Positions 44,398-54,226 are shown, counted from the first letter of the stretch. The stretch is 64,000 nucleotides of DNA from Gluconobacter sp. Dm-62 (GCF_018256155.1 NZ_JAERLY010000013.1:1-64000); one strand, 5' to 3'. Program-made: numbers and translations. Notes: generated by a model not told the origin, from the letters alone.

Positions 44398-47028
44398 ATG
44401 ATAGTATGCCAGATCGATGAATTTTCCGTTAATGGTATTCGGGGCTGGGCAATCGATACTGAAGACCCATCACAGCCTGTCTTCCTTCACGCACTGGCAG
44501 ACGGTCAGGAATTTCTTCAATTCTATTGTACTGATCTTCGCGAAGATGTTTACGCATCAGGCATCCAATCAAAAAATACTGGATTCCATATTGTAGTTCC
44601 ACATAGTTTACTTGATGGAAAAAATCACAATATTACGTTTAAGAACCGCCTCAAGCAGATCGAAATCTATTCACAAAACCAGAAACTGGAACATATCCCC
44701 TTCTCTGCAAAGCTTCCGACAGAGACACGCTCATTTGTGGATGGTCTGAAACAGGGCGTCCTGAGTGGCTGGGTCGTTTGTGGAAATGATATTGAAGGCT
44801 GGAAAGGTGATCAACAACTTCTCGTGACCTGTAACGGTCAGAAAGTTGGTCAGCTTGAAGCTAACAGATATCGCGGAGATGTCGGGAAAGCTCTGTCCTG
44901 CGACCCGTATTGCGGCTTTCAATTTTCACCGCCGGATCTGTACCGCAAACCATATGAGCAGGAATTTCGCTTTTACGTTCTTCCTGACATGATTGAGGTT
45001 GCCAACAGTCCCTGTCTCACCAGCTTCGTCACCGACGCGCACGAATCCCTTATCATTGATGTGATCGATCAGATCGATGCGCTCCATGTGGAACTGACCC
45101 GTCTGCGCCGTCAGGTCAGGGAAATCCTGCCACAGCCCGGATTTACGATTGCCGATTATCATTCCTGGGCAACAGCCTACTTCCCGACCCTTCGCAAGTA
45201 TGTGGACCGGACCCGGGATGCCTCTTCCATCACTGGCAACCCGCTGGTTAGCATTGTGTGCCCAGTATGGAACCCTGACCTCACAGATTTCACAGCAGCG
45301 ATTAAAAGTGTCCTCGCCCAGACGTGGCAGAACTGGGAACTGATTCTTGTCGATGACTGCAGCAAAAATGCCGAGCTGCGGGCCGTTATCGAAAACTTCG
45401 CCAAAGCAGATGCGCGCATCAAACCAATCTTCCAGGAAGAGAATGGTGGAATCAGCATCGCAACCAATGCTGGTTTAGCCGCGGCTAAGGGTGAGTGGAT
45501 TGCGTTCTTCGACCACGATGACCTTCTTGCGGATGTAGCCGTCGAATACATGCTGAGAGAAGCCACAAGAAGTCACGCCGATCTCATTTATTCAGACGAA
45601 GACAAGATTGACGCCAGCGGGTATTACCGGGAACCGGCATTCAAGACTGACTGGAACTACAGACTCCTTCTTGGCGTAAACTACGTCTGTCATTTCGTGA
45701 TGATCCGCCAGTCCGCCATACAGAATGTCGGCGGACTGAATAAGGAATATGACGGCGCTCAGGACCATGATTTCCTTCTCCGTGCCTCTGAACACATCCC
45801 GGCAAGCAAGATCCACCACGTTCCGGAAATTTTGTATCACTGGCGTATCACAGCGAATTCAACAGCCTCTGACATCGGCAACAAGCGGTATGCCATTGAT
45901 GCAGGCATCAACGCCGTCAACGATCACCTCGCCCGACGCGGTTTGCCCGCCAAGGTCGACTCTCAATTGGGCATGACCCTTTACACGGTGAACTGGGAAT
46001 TCAATCAATCGCCGTCAGTTACAATCATCATTCCTTACAAAGACGAAATCGCCACGACAGCGCGCTGCCTGGACGCGATCCAGAAATACACCCGCTACCC
46101 GAACTATAAGGTCATCCTGATCAACAACTGGTCTATCACAAAGGAAGCCGAGGATTTCGCCAAGCAGATCGACACTCTTCCCAATGTCAAGATCCTGACC
46201 ATCAAAGAGCCTTTCAATTATTCCCGTATTAATAATCTGGCTGCAAAAGACGAAACATCCGATTTCTTTCTGTTCCTGAACAATGATGTGTTTGTTGAGC
46301 AGGAAAACTGGTTGGAAATTCTGGTCAACGAAGCGCTCGCAGATCCCATGGTGGCGATCGTCGGCGGAAAGTTTGTCTATCCCAACCAGACAGTTCAGCA
46401 CGCTGGCGTTTTGCTTGGAATCGGTGATGTCGCTGGTCATGCCCATGTTGGTATTCCGCGCAACGAGGGCGGCTACGCGGGGCGGGCCTATTTCCCACAG
46501 GAAATTTCGGCTGTTACCGCTGCGGGAATGCTGATCCGACGCCAGGCTTTTGAACTGGTCGGTGGCTTTGATGAAGAACACCTCAAGGTCGCATTCAACG
46601 ATATTGATCTGTGCCTCAAGGTCCGGGATGCAGGCTACAAAGTCATCTGGACACCCGATTTCTGCGCAGAGCACCATGAGAGCCTCAGCCGCGGTAGCGA
46701 CGACCGACCGTCCACAGAGCGCCGCTTCTTCCATGAAACGCAGTTCATGATTGAAAAATGGGGCAATACGCTTCGCACAGACCCATTCTACAATCCGCAC
46801 TTCACACTCGACCGTCAGGTCTTTTTTGATCTTACGATTCCGGGAGTGGATGAAACACGATACCCCCCCCTTGCTTCCAGCAGGAAAAATATCCGGCCTC
46901 TATGGTCCAGTCAGACACTGGCAACAGAACCGAAAAAAGCGCCTGAAAAACATGTGGTCAAAGTAACACCACCTAAAACACGCCAAAAAAAGGCGCCAGC
47001 TTCTCCGAAATCAAGACGAACCACTTAA
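44398..47028 (+). CDS. Giant glycosyltransferase with two GT2 domains and duplicated N-terminal beta domain
   Basis: An 876-residue protein. Residues ~1-100 and ~105-215 look like two copies of one beta-sandwich module (VNGIRGWAIDTEDPSQPV and GVLSGWVVCGNDIEG starts). GT2 domain 1 starts at ~281 (VSIVCPVWNPDLTDFTAAIK, VDDCSKN, FFDHDDLL); GT2 domain 2 at ~538 (VTIIIPYKDEIATTARCLDA, FLFLNNDVFVEQ, FNDIDLCLKVRDAGY). The last ~40 residues are a Lys/Pro-rich tail. The arrangement fits O-antigen or surface-glycan polymerising enzymes. Both DxD-like sites look intact. The first ~600 bases and the upstream gap are AT-richer than neighbours. Substrates unknown. Confidence 0.87.
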   Translation: MIVCQIDEFSVNGIRGWAIDTEDPSQPVFLHALADGQEFLQFYCTDLREDVYASGIQSKNTGFHIVVPHSLLDGKNHNITFKNRLKQIEIYSQNQKLEHIPFSAKLPTETRSFVDGLKQGVLSGWVVCGNDIEGWKGDQQLLVTCNGQKVGQLEANRYRGDVGKALSCDPYCGFQFSPPDLYRKPYEQEFRFYVLPDMIEVANSPCLTSFVTDAHESLIIDVIDQIDALHVELTRLRRQVREILPQPGFTIADYHSWATAYFPTLRKYVDRTRDASSITGNPLVSIVCPVWNPDLTDFTAAIKSVLAQTWQNWELILVDDCSKNAELRAVIENFAKADARIKPIFQEENGGISIATNAGLAAAKGEWIAFFDHDDLLADVAVEYMLREATRSHADLIYSDEDKIDASGYYREPAFKTDWNYRLLLGVNYVCHFVMIRQSAIQNVGGLNKEYDGAQDHDFLLRASEHIPASKIHHVPEILYHWRITANSTASDIGNKRYAIDAGINAVNDHLARRGLPAKVDSQLGMTLYTVNWEFNQSPSVTIIIPYKDEIATTARCLDAIQKYTRYPNYKVILINNWSITKEAEDFAKQIDTLPNVKILTIKEPFNYSRINNLAAKDETSDFFLFLNNDVFVEQENWLEILVNEALADPMVAIVGGKFVYPNQTVQHAGVLLGIGDVAGHAHVGIPRNEGGYAGRAYFPQEISAVTAAGMLIRRQAFELVGGFDEEHLKVAFNDIDLCLKVRDAGYKVIWTPDFCAEHHESLSRGSDDRPSTERRFFHETQFMIEKWGNTLRTDPFYNPHFTLDRQVFFDLTIPGVDETRYPPLASSRKNIRPLWSSQTLATEPKKAPEKHVVKVTPPKTRQKKAPASPKSRRTT

Positions 47029-47058
47029 TTTTGGAAAGATGATATTGCGATAAACTGG

Positions 47059-47100
47059 AATCAGGACTAACGAATTACTCCATTCGTCAGTCCTGATTTT
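47059..47100 (+). terminator. Rho-independent terminator of the tandem-GT2 gene
   Basis: AATCAGGACT-A-ACGAAT pairs with ATTCGT-C-AGTCCTGATT (10 + 6 bp with one mismatch, 6-base loop), followed by TTTTCC, about 30 bases after the stop. Confidence 0.85.
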
Positions 47101-47230
47101 CCAAAAGATTTCCGCAATATTCATCAAAGTTTTCTAAAAAAATACTTCAAAGAAACACTGACTACGCGCAAATCCAAGGAACGGTGATTACGTTCACTCT
47201 TGTCCGATATTTTATGAAGAAGAAATTTCG

Positions 47231-47306
47231 TGGTGGAGCTGAGGGGAATCGAACCCCTGACCTCCTCATTGCGAACGAGGCGCTCTCCCATCTGAGCTAC
47301 AGCCCC
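47231..47306 (-). tRNA. tRNA-Ala (anticodon CGC)
   Basis: On the minus strand the cloverleaf starts GGGGCTGTAGCTCAG, with anticodon stem-loop CCTCG-TTCGCAA-TGAGG (anticodon CGC), T arm AGGGG-TTCGATT-CCCCT and encoded CCA. It reads GCG. It stands alone, not in an rRNA operon. Confidence 0.97.
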
Positions 47307-47448
47307 ACGACAAGAAGATAGTTCTCCTCTTCCGGCAGCCTGTCAAGCAGACCTGCCCGCAAGACATTGTTCTGTGCTATCGCTATGGCTACAAGCGTTT
47401 CCCGACCGGCCTTTCGGCTGCCCTTTCCGACATTCGATGAGGTTTTAT

Positions 47449-47754
47449 ATGGTTGCCCTGCACGCCATTATCATGATGCTGATCCAGGCCTTTGTATGGA
47501 TCCTGCTGGCTTACTGTATCCTGTCGATGCTGCTGGGTTTCGGAATTCTGGACGTCCGGAACCGCTTTTTCTATTCCATTTTCAACACACTGGCCCGGAT
47601 CGTCGAGCCCGTGATGACGCCCATCCGCAACATTTTGCCCAATACAGGTGGTATGGACTTTGCACCAATGGTCGTCCTGCTGTTGATCCAGTTTCTGGTT
47701 TATCCCGCCGTAAACCGGATTTTCTTCATGCTTGCGACACAGAGCAGCTTCTGA
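47449..47754 (+). CDS. YggT family membrane protein
   Basis: A 101-residue protein with two hydrophobic halves: ALHAIIMMLIQAFVWILLAY and PMVVLLLIQFLVYPAV, and between them the family motif IFNTLARIVEPVMTPIRNIL followed by PNTGGMDFAP. YggT proteins have an uncertain role, linked in some species to osmotic stress or cell division. ATG 47449 has AGG six bases upstream; ATG 47437 is an alternative. It is convergent with the small gene at 47761. Confidence 0.87.
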   Translation: MVALHAIIMMLIQAFVWILLAYCILSMLLGFGILDVRNRFFYSIFNTLARIVEPVMTPIRNILPNTGGMDFAPMVVLLLIQFLVYPAVNRIFFMLATQSSF

Positions 47755-47760
47755 GCCTGC

Positions 47761-47970
47761 TTATCTCAGGACGCGCCACACTTCTTCCAACGCCTCTACC
47801 AAAAGATCCCGCTTTTCCTGATGCTGCGTCCCGTCCGGGCGCTGCATCCAGACCGACCATTCTTTGGCGGTCTGTCGCTCCATCCTCACGGCCCAGTCTT
47901 CAGGAAGTCGCGAGAGAACCCGTTCCATCCGAACTTCCGCGGTTAACGGTTTTGCGTAATTGTGGCCCAT
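47761..47970 (-). CDS. Small hypothetical protein
   Basis: A 69-residue charged, probably helical protein (MGHNYAKPLTAEVRMERVLS, ending KRDLLVEALEEVWRVLR). The Trp/Glu/Arg-rich composition looks like a real coding sequence, and it fills the gap between yggT and tldD in the direction of tldD, 45 bases downstream of it. I do not recognise a family. Confidence 0.6.
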   Translation of the reverse strand: MGHNYAKPLTAEVRMERVLSRLPEDWAVRMERQTAKEWSVWMQRPDGTQHQEKRDLLVEALEEVWRVLR

Positions 47971-48015
47971 TGCAGATCACTTTCGCTTTTCAAGCCCACT
48001 GGCGCCTTGTCCGGC

Positions 48016-49479
48016 TCAACCCGTACCACCAACCGTCAAGCCGGAAATCTTCAATGTCGGCTGACCGACACCTACCGGTACACCCTGTCCAGCCTTACCG
48101 CAGGTTCCAATTCCCGGATCCAGCGCCACATCCGAACCAATCATGGAAATCTGGTTCATGGCATCTGCACCATTCCCAATCAGGGTCGCGCCCTTCACCG
48201 GCCGGATGATTTTTCCGTCTTCCACCAGATACGCTTCCGACGCGGCAAACACGAACTTGCCTGAAGTGATATCGACCTGTCCGCCGCCGAAGTTCACGGC
48301 ATAAAGCCCACGTTTTATCGAGCGGATCATCTCGTCCGTCGTAGCACTCCCTTCCAGCATAAGCGTATTGGTCATGCGCGGCATTGGAGCATGTGCATAG
48401 GACTGCCGGCGTCCGTTCCCCGTCGATTTCGTTCCCATCAAACGGCCATTCAACCGATCCTGAAGATAGCCTGTCAGAATCCCGTCCTCGATCAACACCG
48501 TTCGGGACGTCGGCGTCCCCTCATCATCAATGCTCAGCGAACCCCGACGTTCCGGAAGCGTCCCATCATCAATCACAGTCACACCGGGGGACGCGACACG
48601 CTTGCCGATCATTCCTGAGAAAGACGATGTTCCCTTGCGGTTGAAGTCACCCTCCAATCCATGCCCCACGGCCTCATGAAGCAGAATGCCAGGCCACCCC
48701 GGACCTAAAACCACATCCATTTCTCCTGCGGGCGCCGGAGCAGCTTCCAGAGTAATCAGAGCCTGCTTCAGGGCTTTATCGACAGCGTCACGCCACGTTT
48801 CCGGCGCCAGTAGACGATCGAGGTCATACCGGCCGCCAAGACCGCATCCCCCACTCTCGCGCTGACCATCCTTTTCCACGATTACTGACACATTCATGCG
48901 CACCAGCGGCCGCAGATCCGCAACATCTCCGCCCGAATCCGCGCGCCGCATGATCTGCACAGCCTGCCACTCTGAACTCAGCACGGCACTGACCTGCACC
49001 ACCCGGGAATCCAGCCCCCGCGCATAGGCATCAATCTCGCTCAGAACCGCCGCACGGGCCGCAAAATCCGTGCCCTCAAGCGGCCGGGAGTCGCCATAAA
49101 GCCGCTGGTTCGTCGCCTGCGGACCCGGCGCCATGATGCCGCTGCGTCCCTGCCGCACAGCACCCACCGTGCTGACCGCCCGCTCCAGAGCGTCGCGGCT
49201 GATATCGTCCGCATGCGCGAAAGCGGTTTCCGTTCCCAGAACAGCCCGCAATCCAAAGCCCGAAGACGTATTGAAGCTGGCCGAGCGGATCGTCCCGTCA
49301 TCCAGGCTGATGCTTTCGTTTTCCCGGTACTCGAGGAACAGCTCGCCGTCATCCACGCCATCAAGCCCCCGATTGACGAGTGCCCTGGCATCGTCACGGG
49401 TCAGCTTTGAATCAGGACGCCCGAAAAACAGGGCGTCGGTCGTCGCAAGAGCGCCCAGAGCATCAGCAGCAACAGACAT
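48016..49479 (-). CDS. tldD: Metalloprotease TldD
   Basis: A 487-residue peptidase of the TldD/PmbA (M103) family, of usual length. The zinc site is ILLHEAVGHGLEGDFNRKGT with the HExxxH motif; SISLDDGTIRSASFNTSSGF and GYLQDRLNGRLMGTKSTGNG are typical. With TldE it forms a heterodimer that degrades unfolded peptides and matures some RiPPs such as microcin B17. TldE is not in the window. Confidence 0.94.
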   Translation of the reverse strand: MSVAADALGALATTDALFFGRPDSKLTRDDARALVNRGLDGVDDGELFLEYRENESISLDDGTIRSASFNTSSGFGLRAVLGTETAFAHADDISRDALERAVSTVGAVRQGRSGIMAPGPQATNQRLYGDSRPLEGTDFAARAAVLSEIDAYARGLDSRVVQVSAVLSSEWQAVQIMRRADSGGDVADLRPLVRMNVSVIVEKDGQRESGGCGLGGRYDLDRLLAPETWRDAVDKALKQALITLEAAPAPAGEMDVVLGPGWPGILLHEAVGHGLEGDFNRKGTSSFSGMIGKRVASPGVTVIDDGTLPERRGSLSIDDEGTPTSRTVLIEDGILTGYLQDRLNGRLMGTKSTGNGRRQSYAHAPMPRMTNTLMLEGSATTDEMIRSIKRGLYAVNFGGGQVDITSGKFVFAASEAYLVEDGKIIRPVKGATLIGNGADAMNQISMIGSDVALDPGIGTCGKAGQGVPVGVGQPTLKISGLTVGGTG

Positions 49480-49551
49480 GAAAAATCTCCAGACATAACA
49501 AACCGGCTTTCCCGGCGCACAGGGCAGATTAAAGAGTGGAAGGCAGGACTT

Positions 49552-50715
49552 TTAAGAAAGGGCTTTTTCCAGCCGTTTCAAGGCTTCCTTCAAAATCTCA
49601 GGCTTTTTGCAGAACGCAAAGCGGATCAGGTTCTGCGGAGGGGACCCCCCTTCAGGGTCATAGAAAGCCGAAACCGGGATCGTTGCTACCCCTGCATGCT
49701 CAATCAGCCAGCGCGCAAATTCAACATCACCTCGCCCAGCCGCATGACGCGAAATATCCGCCACGATGAAATAGCTTCCGTCGGCCGGCAACGTGTCGAA
49801 GCCCAGCCGATGCAACCCGTCCCGCAGCAGGTCCCGCTGCACTTCCATCTGCGCTGACAGCCCTTCGTAATAGCTGTCATCCTTGTTCAGCCCGTAAGCC
49901 ACGGCCCGCTGAAGATTCGGGGCCGTCGCAAACACCATTACCTGATGCGCTTTCGCTACCACGGAGGCCAGCGCAGCCGGGGCTGTCACATAGCCGACTT
50001 TCCATCCGGTCAGGGAGAAGCTCTTACCGGCACTCCCGATCCGCATGCACCGCTCACGCATTCCCGGCAGCGTCATCAGCGGGATGTGTTTCACGTGAAA
50101 CGTCAGATGTTCGTAAACTTCGTCACAGATCGCATAGACATCATGCTCCCGCACCAGCTCCGCGATCAGCTCAAGCTCTTCACGGACAAACACCTTCCCG
50201 GACGGATTCATCGGCGAGTTGAGCATGATCGCCTTGGTCTTCGGTCCGAACGCGGCCCGCAGTTCTGCCTCTTGTAAGGACCAGTGCGGCGGCTTGAGCC
50301 TTACGCAGCGCGGCACCGCTCCCAGAAGCTTCAGCGCAGGGAGATAGGTGTCATAAAGCGGTTCGATCACAACCACTTCGTCGCCCGGCTCGACGACGGC
50401 CATCAGACACGCCGCCAGAGCCTCTGTCGCACCGGACGTCACAACAACCTCCGTCGCCGGATCAACGTCGATCCCATAAAAACGCCGGTTGGACGCTGCA
50501 ACCGCCTCGCGCAGTTCCGGCAGTCCCGTCAGCGGCGCGTACTGGTTGCGTCCATCCCGAAGCGCATCGGCCGCAACCTCAATGATGTCCTGCGGCCCTT
50601 CCGTATCCGGAAACCCCTGCCCGAGATTGACCGCCCCATGCTTCACGGCAAGCTGTGACATGATCGTGAAAATAGTGGTCGGCAGGCTCGCAAGATACTG
50701 ATTCGGCGTTTTCAT
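49552..50715 (-). CDS. PLP-dependent class I/II aminotransferase
   Basis: A 387-residue fold-type I aminotransferase. Seen: VNLGQGFPDTEGPQDIIE, VVVTSGATEALAACLMA, MLNSPMNPSGKVF, CDEVYEHLTF and the PLP lysine in IGSAGKSFSLTGWKVGYV. It is close to the YbdL/kynurenine aminotransferase-like group that accepts methionine, glutamine or aromatic amino acids; the exact substrate is not determined by sequence. ATG 50715 is used because the frame upstream has no family similarity. Confidence 0.87.
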   Translation of the reverse strand: MKTPNQYLASLPTTIFTIMSQLAVKHGAVNLGQGFPDTEGPQDIIEVAADALRDGRNQYAPLTGLPELREAVAASNRRFYGIDVDPATEVVVTSGATEALAACLMAVVEPGDEVVVIEPLYDTYLPALKLLGAVPRCVRLKPPHWSLQEAELRAAFGPKTKAIMLNSPMNPSGKVFVREELELIAELVREHDVYAICDEVYEHLTFHVKHIPLMTLPGMRERCMRIGSAGKSFSLTGWKVGYVTAPAALASVVAKAHQVMVFATAPNLQRAVAYGLNKDDSYYEGLSAQMEVQRDLLRDGLHRLGFDTLPADGSYFIVADISRHAAGRGDVEFARWLIEHAGVATIPVSAFYDPEGGSPPQNLIRFAFCKKPEILKEALKRLEKALS

Positions 50716-50834
50716 CAACGGATTCCAGAACTGACGGAAAACAGAAAGCACCGCACCATTGCAGGCGGACGAAGAGCTGAAAAGCCTTTCGCACGGACCA
50801 TTTGTTCCATAACGGAAATCCCGTCTTCCTGATC

Positions 50835-51461
50835 TCAGTCCAGCACCTGCGTTTTGCGGCGCATGTCACGGAGCAGGATCTGCCCCAGCCCCCGCAGAAG
50901 AAGCATCGCCAGCACGACGAGGACGATTCCGACACAGCAGCAAATGATCGCATCCCCCCAGGAGAGCGGACTGGCATTTTTCGGCACACCCTCCGTGGTG
51001 ACAGTGATCGCAAACAGATTGTCATCCACCCTAAAAAGATCCTGCGGAACAAAGAGCCGCAACACCGGCATTGCCGCCAGCAGAAGCCCCGTCAGACCAA
51101 GCACGATCACGACGAATCCACCCACAAACGCAACCAGGCTCCCCGCCGCCAGCCGCAGGAGAACCCAGACCAGGCCAAACGGATTCGACTGCTGCACGCC
51201 AACGGAAAGTTCGTGCCGGATCGTAAAGCGTGCCGCGAGCCTGTCCGGCTTTCCCAGTCTTTCCAGAAGCGCCAGCGCAGCCCCTTCCCCCAGACGGGCC
51301 TGCGCCGCAACCTGCGCCCGCACTTCAGCGACGATCACATCCCGCTCGCTTTCAGGCAGGCTGAGCAGGCCACCCCGGAACTCGTGCAGATACTGTTCAA
51401 CCGGCAGGGAGAGAAGATCGCTGTCTTTCCAGCCGTCGGGAGATGAGGAAGCAGGGGCCAT
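50835..51461 (-). CDS. HAAS/DUF1700-like membrane protein
   Basis: A 208-residue protein. The N-terminal ~80 residues ([52 protein letters not shown]) match the HAAS signalling domain in which a short helical domain faces the cytoplasm. Three hydrophobic segments follow ([20 protein letters not shown] and others), with a CCC cluster in the last. Function unknown; HAAS proteins often pair with PadR regulators, but none is adjacent. It is divergent from glnA. Confidence 0.7.
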   Translation of the reverse strand: MAPASSSPDGWKDSDLLSLPVEQYLHEFRGGLLSLPESERDVIVAEVRAQVAAQARLGEGAALALLERLGKPDRLAARFTIRHELSVGVQQSNPFGLVWVLLRLAAGSLVAFVGGFVVIVLGLTGLLLAAMPVLRLFVPQDLFRVDDNLFAITVTTEGVPKNASPLSWGDAIICCCVGIVLVVLAMLLLRGLGQILLRDMRRKTQVLD

Positions 51462-51654
51462 GAGTATATTTCCCAAAAAGAGTCTCGCTGTCCTCTTTCC
51501 ATGCAAGTTCCGGACCAGATGCGGAAAACTCCAGCTCACTTCCGAAAGATTCAATCTAAAATCCACGGAATGGCGTAATTTCCCATACTCGACAGACGGG
51601 CATTTGTCGCTTAATCGTTTTGCAGCCGTTTACACGATGCAAGGCGACAGATCG

Positions 51655-53187
51655 ATGGCCAAGAAAGCCCCCACTTCTTCTACCGCGAAACCGAAGGCCG
51701 CTCCGGCGCGCCGTCCCTCGAAGGCCGCAGCCCCCAAAGCTGCTCCCGCAGCAGCAGGCACGCCGCCCGCCCCGAACCCGCAGGCCGTTGCCCGCGTCTT
51801 CGAGATGATCCAGGAGCACGCGGCGGAATTCGTCGATCTGCGCTTTACGGACCCCAAGGGCAAGTGGCACCACACGACCCAGACAGTCTCGACCATTGAA
51901 GACGACACCTTCGTTGAAGGCTTCATGTTCGACGGCTCCTCCATCCAGGGCTGGAAAGCCATCAACGAGTCCGACATGGTCCTGCTTCCGGATCCGGAAA
52001 CGGCCGTCATGGACCCGTTCTCCGCCAAGCCGCAGCTGATCCTGTTCTGCGACATCATCGATCCGAAGACGGGCAACTTCTACAACCGCGACCCGCGCTC
52101 GACCGCCAAGCTCGCAGAAGCCTACCTCAAGGAAGCCGGCTTCGGTGACACGGCGTTCTTCGGCCCGGAAGCCGAGTTCTTCATCTTCGACAACGTGCAG
52201 TTCGGCACAGGCCCGAATTTCGGCACATACCAGCTCGACAGCATCGAAGGCCCCGGCGCCTCCATGAAGGCTTACCCGGAAGGCAACATGGGCCATCGCC
52301 CTGTCGTCAAGGGTGGCTACTTCCCGGTCCCGCCGGTGGACAGCGAAAACGACCTGCGCGCCGAAATGCTCTCCACGATGGGCGAAATGGGCCTGCCGAT
52401 CGAGAAGCATCACCACGAAGTCGCACAGTCGCAGCACGAGCTCGGCACGAAGTTCGACACGCTCGTGAAGTCCGCCGACTTCATGCAGATCTACAAGTAC
52501 TGCGTGCACAATGTTGCCCATTCCTACGGCAAGACGGCCACGTTCATGCCGAAGCCGATCGCGGGCGACAACGGTTCGGGCATGCATGTCCACCAGTCCA
52601 TCTGGAAGGACGGCAAGCCGACCTTCGCTGGTGACAAGTATGCTGACCTGTCCGAAGACGCGCTGTTTTACATCGGTGGCATCATCAAGCACGCGAAGGC
52701 CCTGAACGCCTTCACGAACCCGTCCACCAACTCCTACAAGCGCCTGATCCCGGGCTTCGAAGCCCCCGTGCTTCTGGCCTACTCCGCAGCGAACCGTTCG
52801 GCTTCGTGTCGTATCCCGCATGCGACCAATCCAAAGGCCAAGCGCGTTGAAGTCCGCTTCCCGGACCCGACCGCCAACCCGTACCTGGCTTTCGCTGCCA
52901 TGCTGATGGCCGGCCTTGACGGCATCCGCAACAAGATCCATCCGGGCGAAGCCATGGACAAGGATCTTTACGAGCTGCCGAAGGAAGAGCTGGCCCAGAT
53001 CCCGACGGTCTGTGGTTCGCTCCGTGAGGCTCTCGAGGCCCTCAAGGAAGACCACGCATTCCTTCTCGAAGGCGGCGTCTTCACCAAGGACCAGATCGAA
53101 AGCTACATCGACATCAAGTGGCCGGAAGTCTACAAGTTCGAACACACGCCGCATCCGGCAGAGTTCGAGATGTACTACTCGGTCTGA
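51655..53187 (+). CDS. glnA: Glutamine synthetase type I with N-terminal basic extension
   Basis: A 510-residue GSI-beta enzyme making glutamine from glutamate and ammonia as a dodecamer. Seen: [68 protein letters not shown], and [20 protein letters not shown]. Tyr439 in [11 protein letters not shown] matches adenylylation Tyr397 of E. coli, so GlnE control is likely. The 42-residue offset equals an N-terminal Ala/Lys/Pro-rich extension ([20 protein letters not shown] and on). No ATG, GTG or TTG in frame would remove it. No glnB lies alongside. Confidence 0.96.
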   Translation: MAKKAPTSSTAKPKAAPARRPSKAAAPKAAPAAAGTPPAPNPQAVARVFEMIQEHAAEFVDLRFTDPKGKWHHTTQTVSTIEDDTFVEGFMFDGSSIQGWKAINESDMVLLPDPETAVMDPFSAKPQLILFCDIIDPKTGNFYNRDPRSTAKLAEAYLKEAGFGDTAFFGPEAEFFIFDNVQFGTGPNFGTYQLDSIEGPGASMKAYPEGNMGHRPVVKGGYFPVPPVDSENDLRAEMLSTMGEMGLPIEKHHHEVAQSQHELGTKFDTLVKSADFMQIYKYCVHNVAHSYGKTATFMPKPIAGDNGSGMHVHQSIWKDGKPTFAGDKYADLSEDALFYIGGIIKHAKALNAFTNPSTNSYKRLIPGFEAPVLLAYSAANRSASCRIPHATNPKAKRVEVRFPDPTANPYLAFAAMLMAGLDGIRNKIHPGEAMDKDLYELPKEELAQIPTVCGSLREALEALKEDHAFLLEGGVFTKDQIESYIDIKWPEVYKFEHTPHPAEFEMYYSV

Positions 53188-53213
53188 TCCGGGTCAGAAC
53201 ATCACGTCTACGG

Positions 53214-53240
53214 AAAGCCCGGCCTTCGTGCCGGGCTTTT
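53214..53240 (+). terminator. Rho-independent terminator of glnA
   Basis: A perfect 10-bp stem (AAAGCCCGGC) with a 6-base loop, ending in TTTT, starts 26 bases after the glnA stop. Confidence 0.9.
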
Positions 53241-53273
53241 CTGTTTTCAACACCCCGCTATCAAGACGGCCCG

Positions 53274-53903
53274 ATGATCCCTCCTGCCCTTCAGGCCTTC
53301 TCCTCATCCGCCCTGCCGATCCTCGACATCGCAGGCACGATCGTCTTCGCCATTTCAGGCGCGATCGAAGCCGCACGCGCGCGCCTGACCATCGTGACCT
53401 TCATGTTCTTCGCCGCCATCACAGGCGTCGGCGGTGGCACAGTGCGGGATCTGCTGATCGGCGCCCCCGTCTTCTGGATGCACACTTCCATCCCGATTGC
53501 CGCATGCCTGCTCTCAGCCATTGCCGTGTGGTTTACGCCAGCCCGCTTCTGGCCCGCACGCGCTGTGGAATGGTTCGACGGACTTGGGATCGCGGCCTAT
53601 GGCGTCTTCGGCTCAGCCAAGGCGCTCGCTTACGGCATCCCGCTGATCCCGGCCGCTCTGATGGGTATTGTCAGTGCCTGCATGGGCGGTATTTTCCGGG
53701 ATGTGCTGGCAGGCGTTCCATCCATCATCATCCGGCCGGAGCTCTACGTCACAGCCGTCGCCCTTGCGTCAGGGAGCTACGTCGCTCTTACCGCAGCGGG
53801 CGTGAACACCACTACTGCGGCCGCATTCGCCGTTACCGCAGGATTTGCCCTGCGCGCCATCGCCCTCATCAAGGGCCTGGGCCTGCCGCATTACCGCCGG
53901 TAA
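53274..53903 (+). CDS. TRIC (YadS/UPF0126) family cation channel-like membrane protein
   Basis: A 209-residue protein with about seven hydrophobic helices and the tandem glycine-rich repeat of this family: DIAGTIVFAISGAIEAARAR with TGVGGGTVRDLLIG, and GLGIAAYGVFGSAKAL with GGIFRDVLAGVPS. Bacterial members form homotrimers related to the trimeric intracellular cation channels; substrate is unsure. ATG 53274 begins just after the glnA terminator, so the gene needs its own promoter. Confidence 0.88.
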   Translation: MIPPALQAFSSSALPILDIAGTIVFAISGAIEAARARLTIVTFMFFAAITGVGGGTVRDLLIGAPVFWMHTSIPIAACLLSAIAVWFTPARFWPARAVEWFDGLGIAAYGVFGSAKALAYGIPLIPAALMGIVSACMGGIFRDVLAGVPSIIIRPELYVTAVALASGSYVALTAAGVNTTTAAAFAVTAGFALRAIALIKGLGLPHYRR

Positions 53904-53924
53904 GCCGCAGACCCCTTTCATCCT

Positions 53925-54137
53925 TCAGGCGATGACGTCGAACCCGACATCTTCCACGACGTGCTGAAGCGTTATTGGCGTCACCTTCTGCTCATCATAC
54001 TGAACGGCAGCCTGTCCCGGATCGAGCGTCACCTGCGCGGACGAGACGCCGGGAACACTGGACAGCGCGGACTGCAACTTGCCCGAACATCCGTTGCAAG
54101 ACATCCCGTCGACCTTGAACGTCACCATCGAAACCAT
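53925..54137 (-). CDS. Heavy-metal-associated (CopZ-like) chaperone
   Basis: A 70-residue single HMA domain: VTFKVDGMSCNGCSGKLQSA with the metal-binding Cys14 and Cys17, then SSVPGVSSAQVTLDPGQAAV. It would carry copper(I) in the cytoplasm. There is no copper ATPase or regulator nearby. GGAG lies upstream of the ATG at 54137. It converges with the TRIC gene. Confidence 0.9.
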   Translation of the reverse strand: MVSMVTFKVDGMSCNGCSGKLQSALSSVPGVSSAQVTLDPGQAAVQYDEQKVTPITLQHVVEDVGFDVIA

Positions 54138-54226
54138 AAGAGACTCTCCTGTTTTCAAAGGCTGCTCCGCAAAGCAGTCGATCCCCGAATGGGACATATA
54201 TCCTGGAAAAAATGCAAACAGCTTTT

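Noticed and set aside
50854-51654. In-frame extension of glnA upstream of 51655
   Set aside because: It runs antisense through the HAAS-type gene and has no similarity to glutamine synthetase.
51556-53154. 532-codon open frame opposite glnA
   Set aside because: Antisense to glnA; composition is that of a reversed coding strand.
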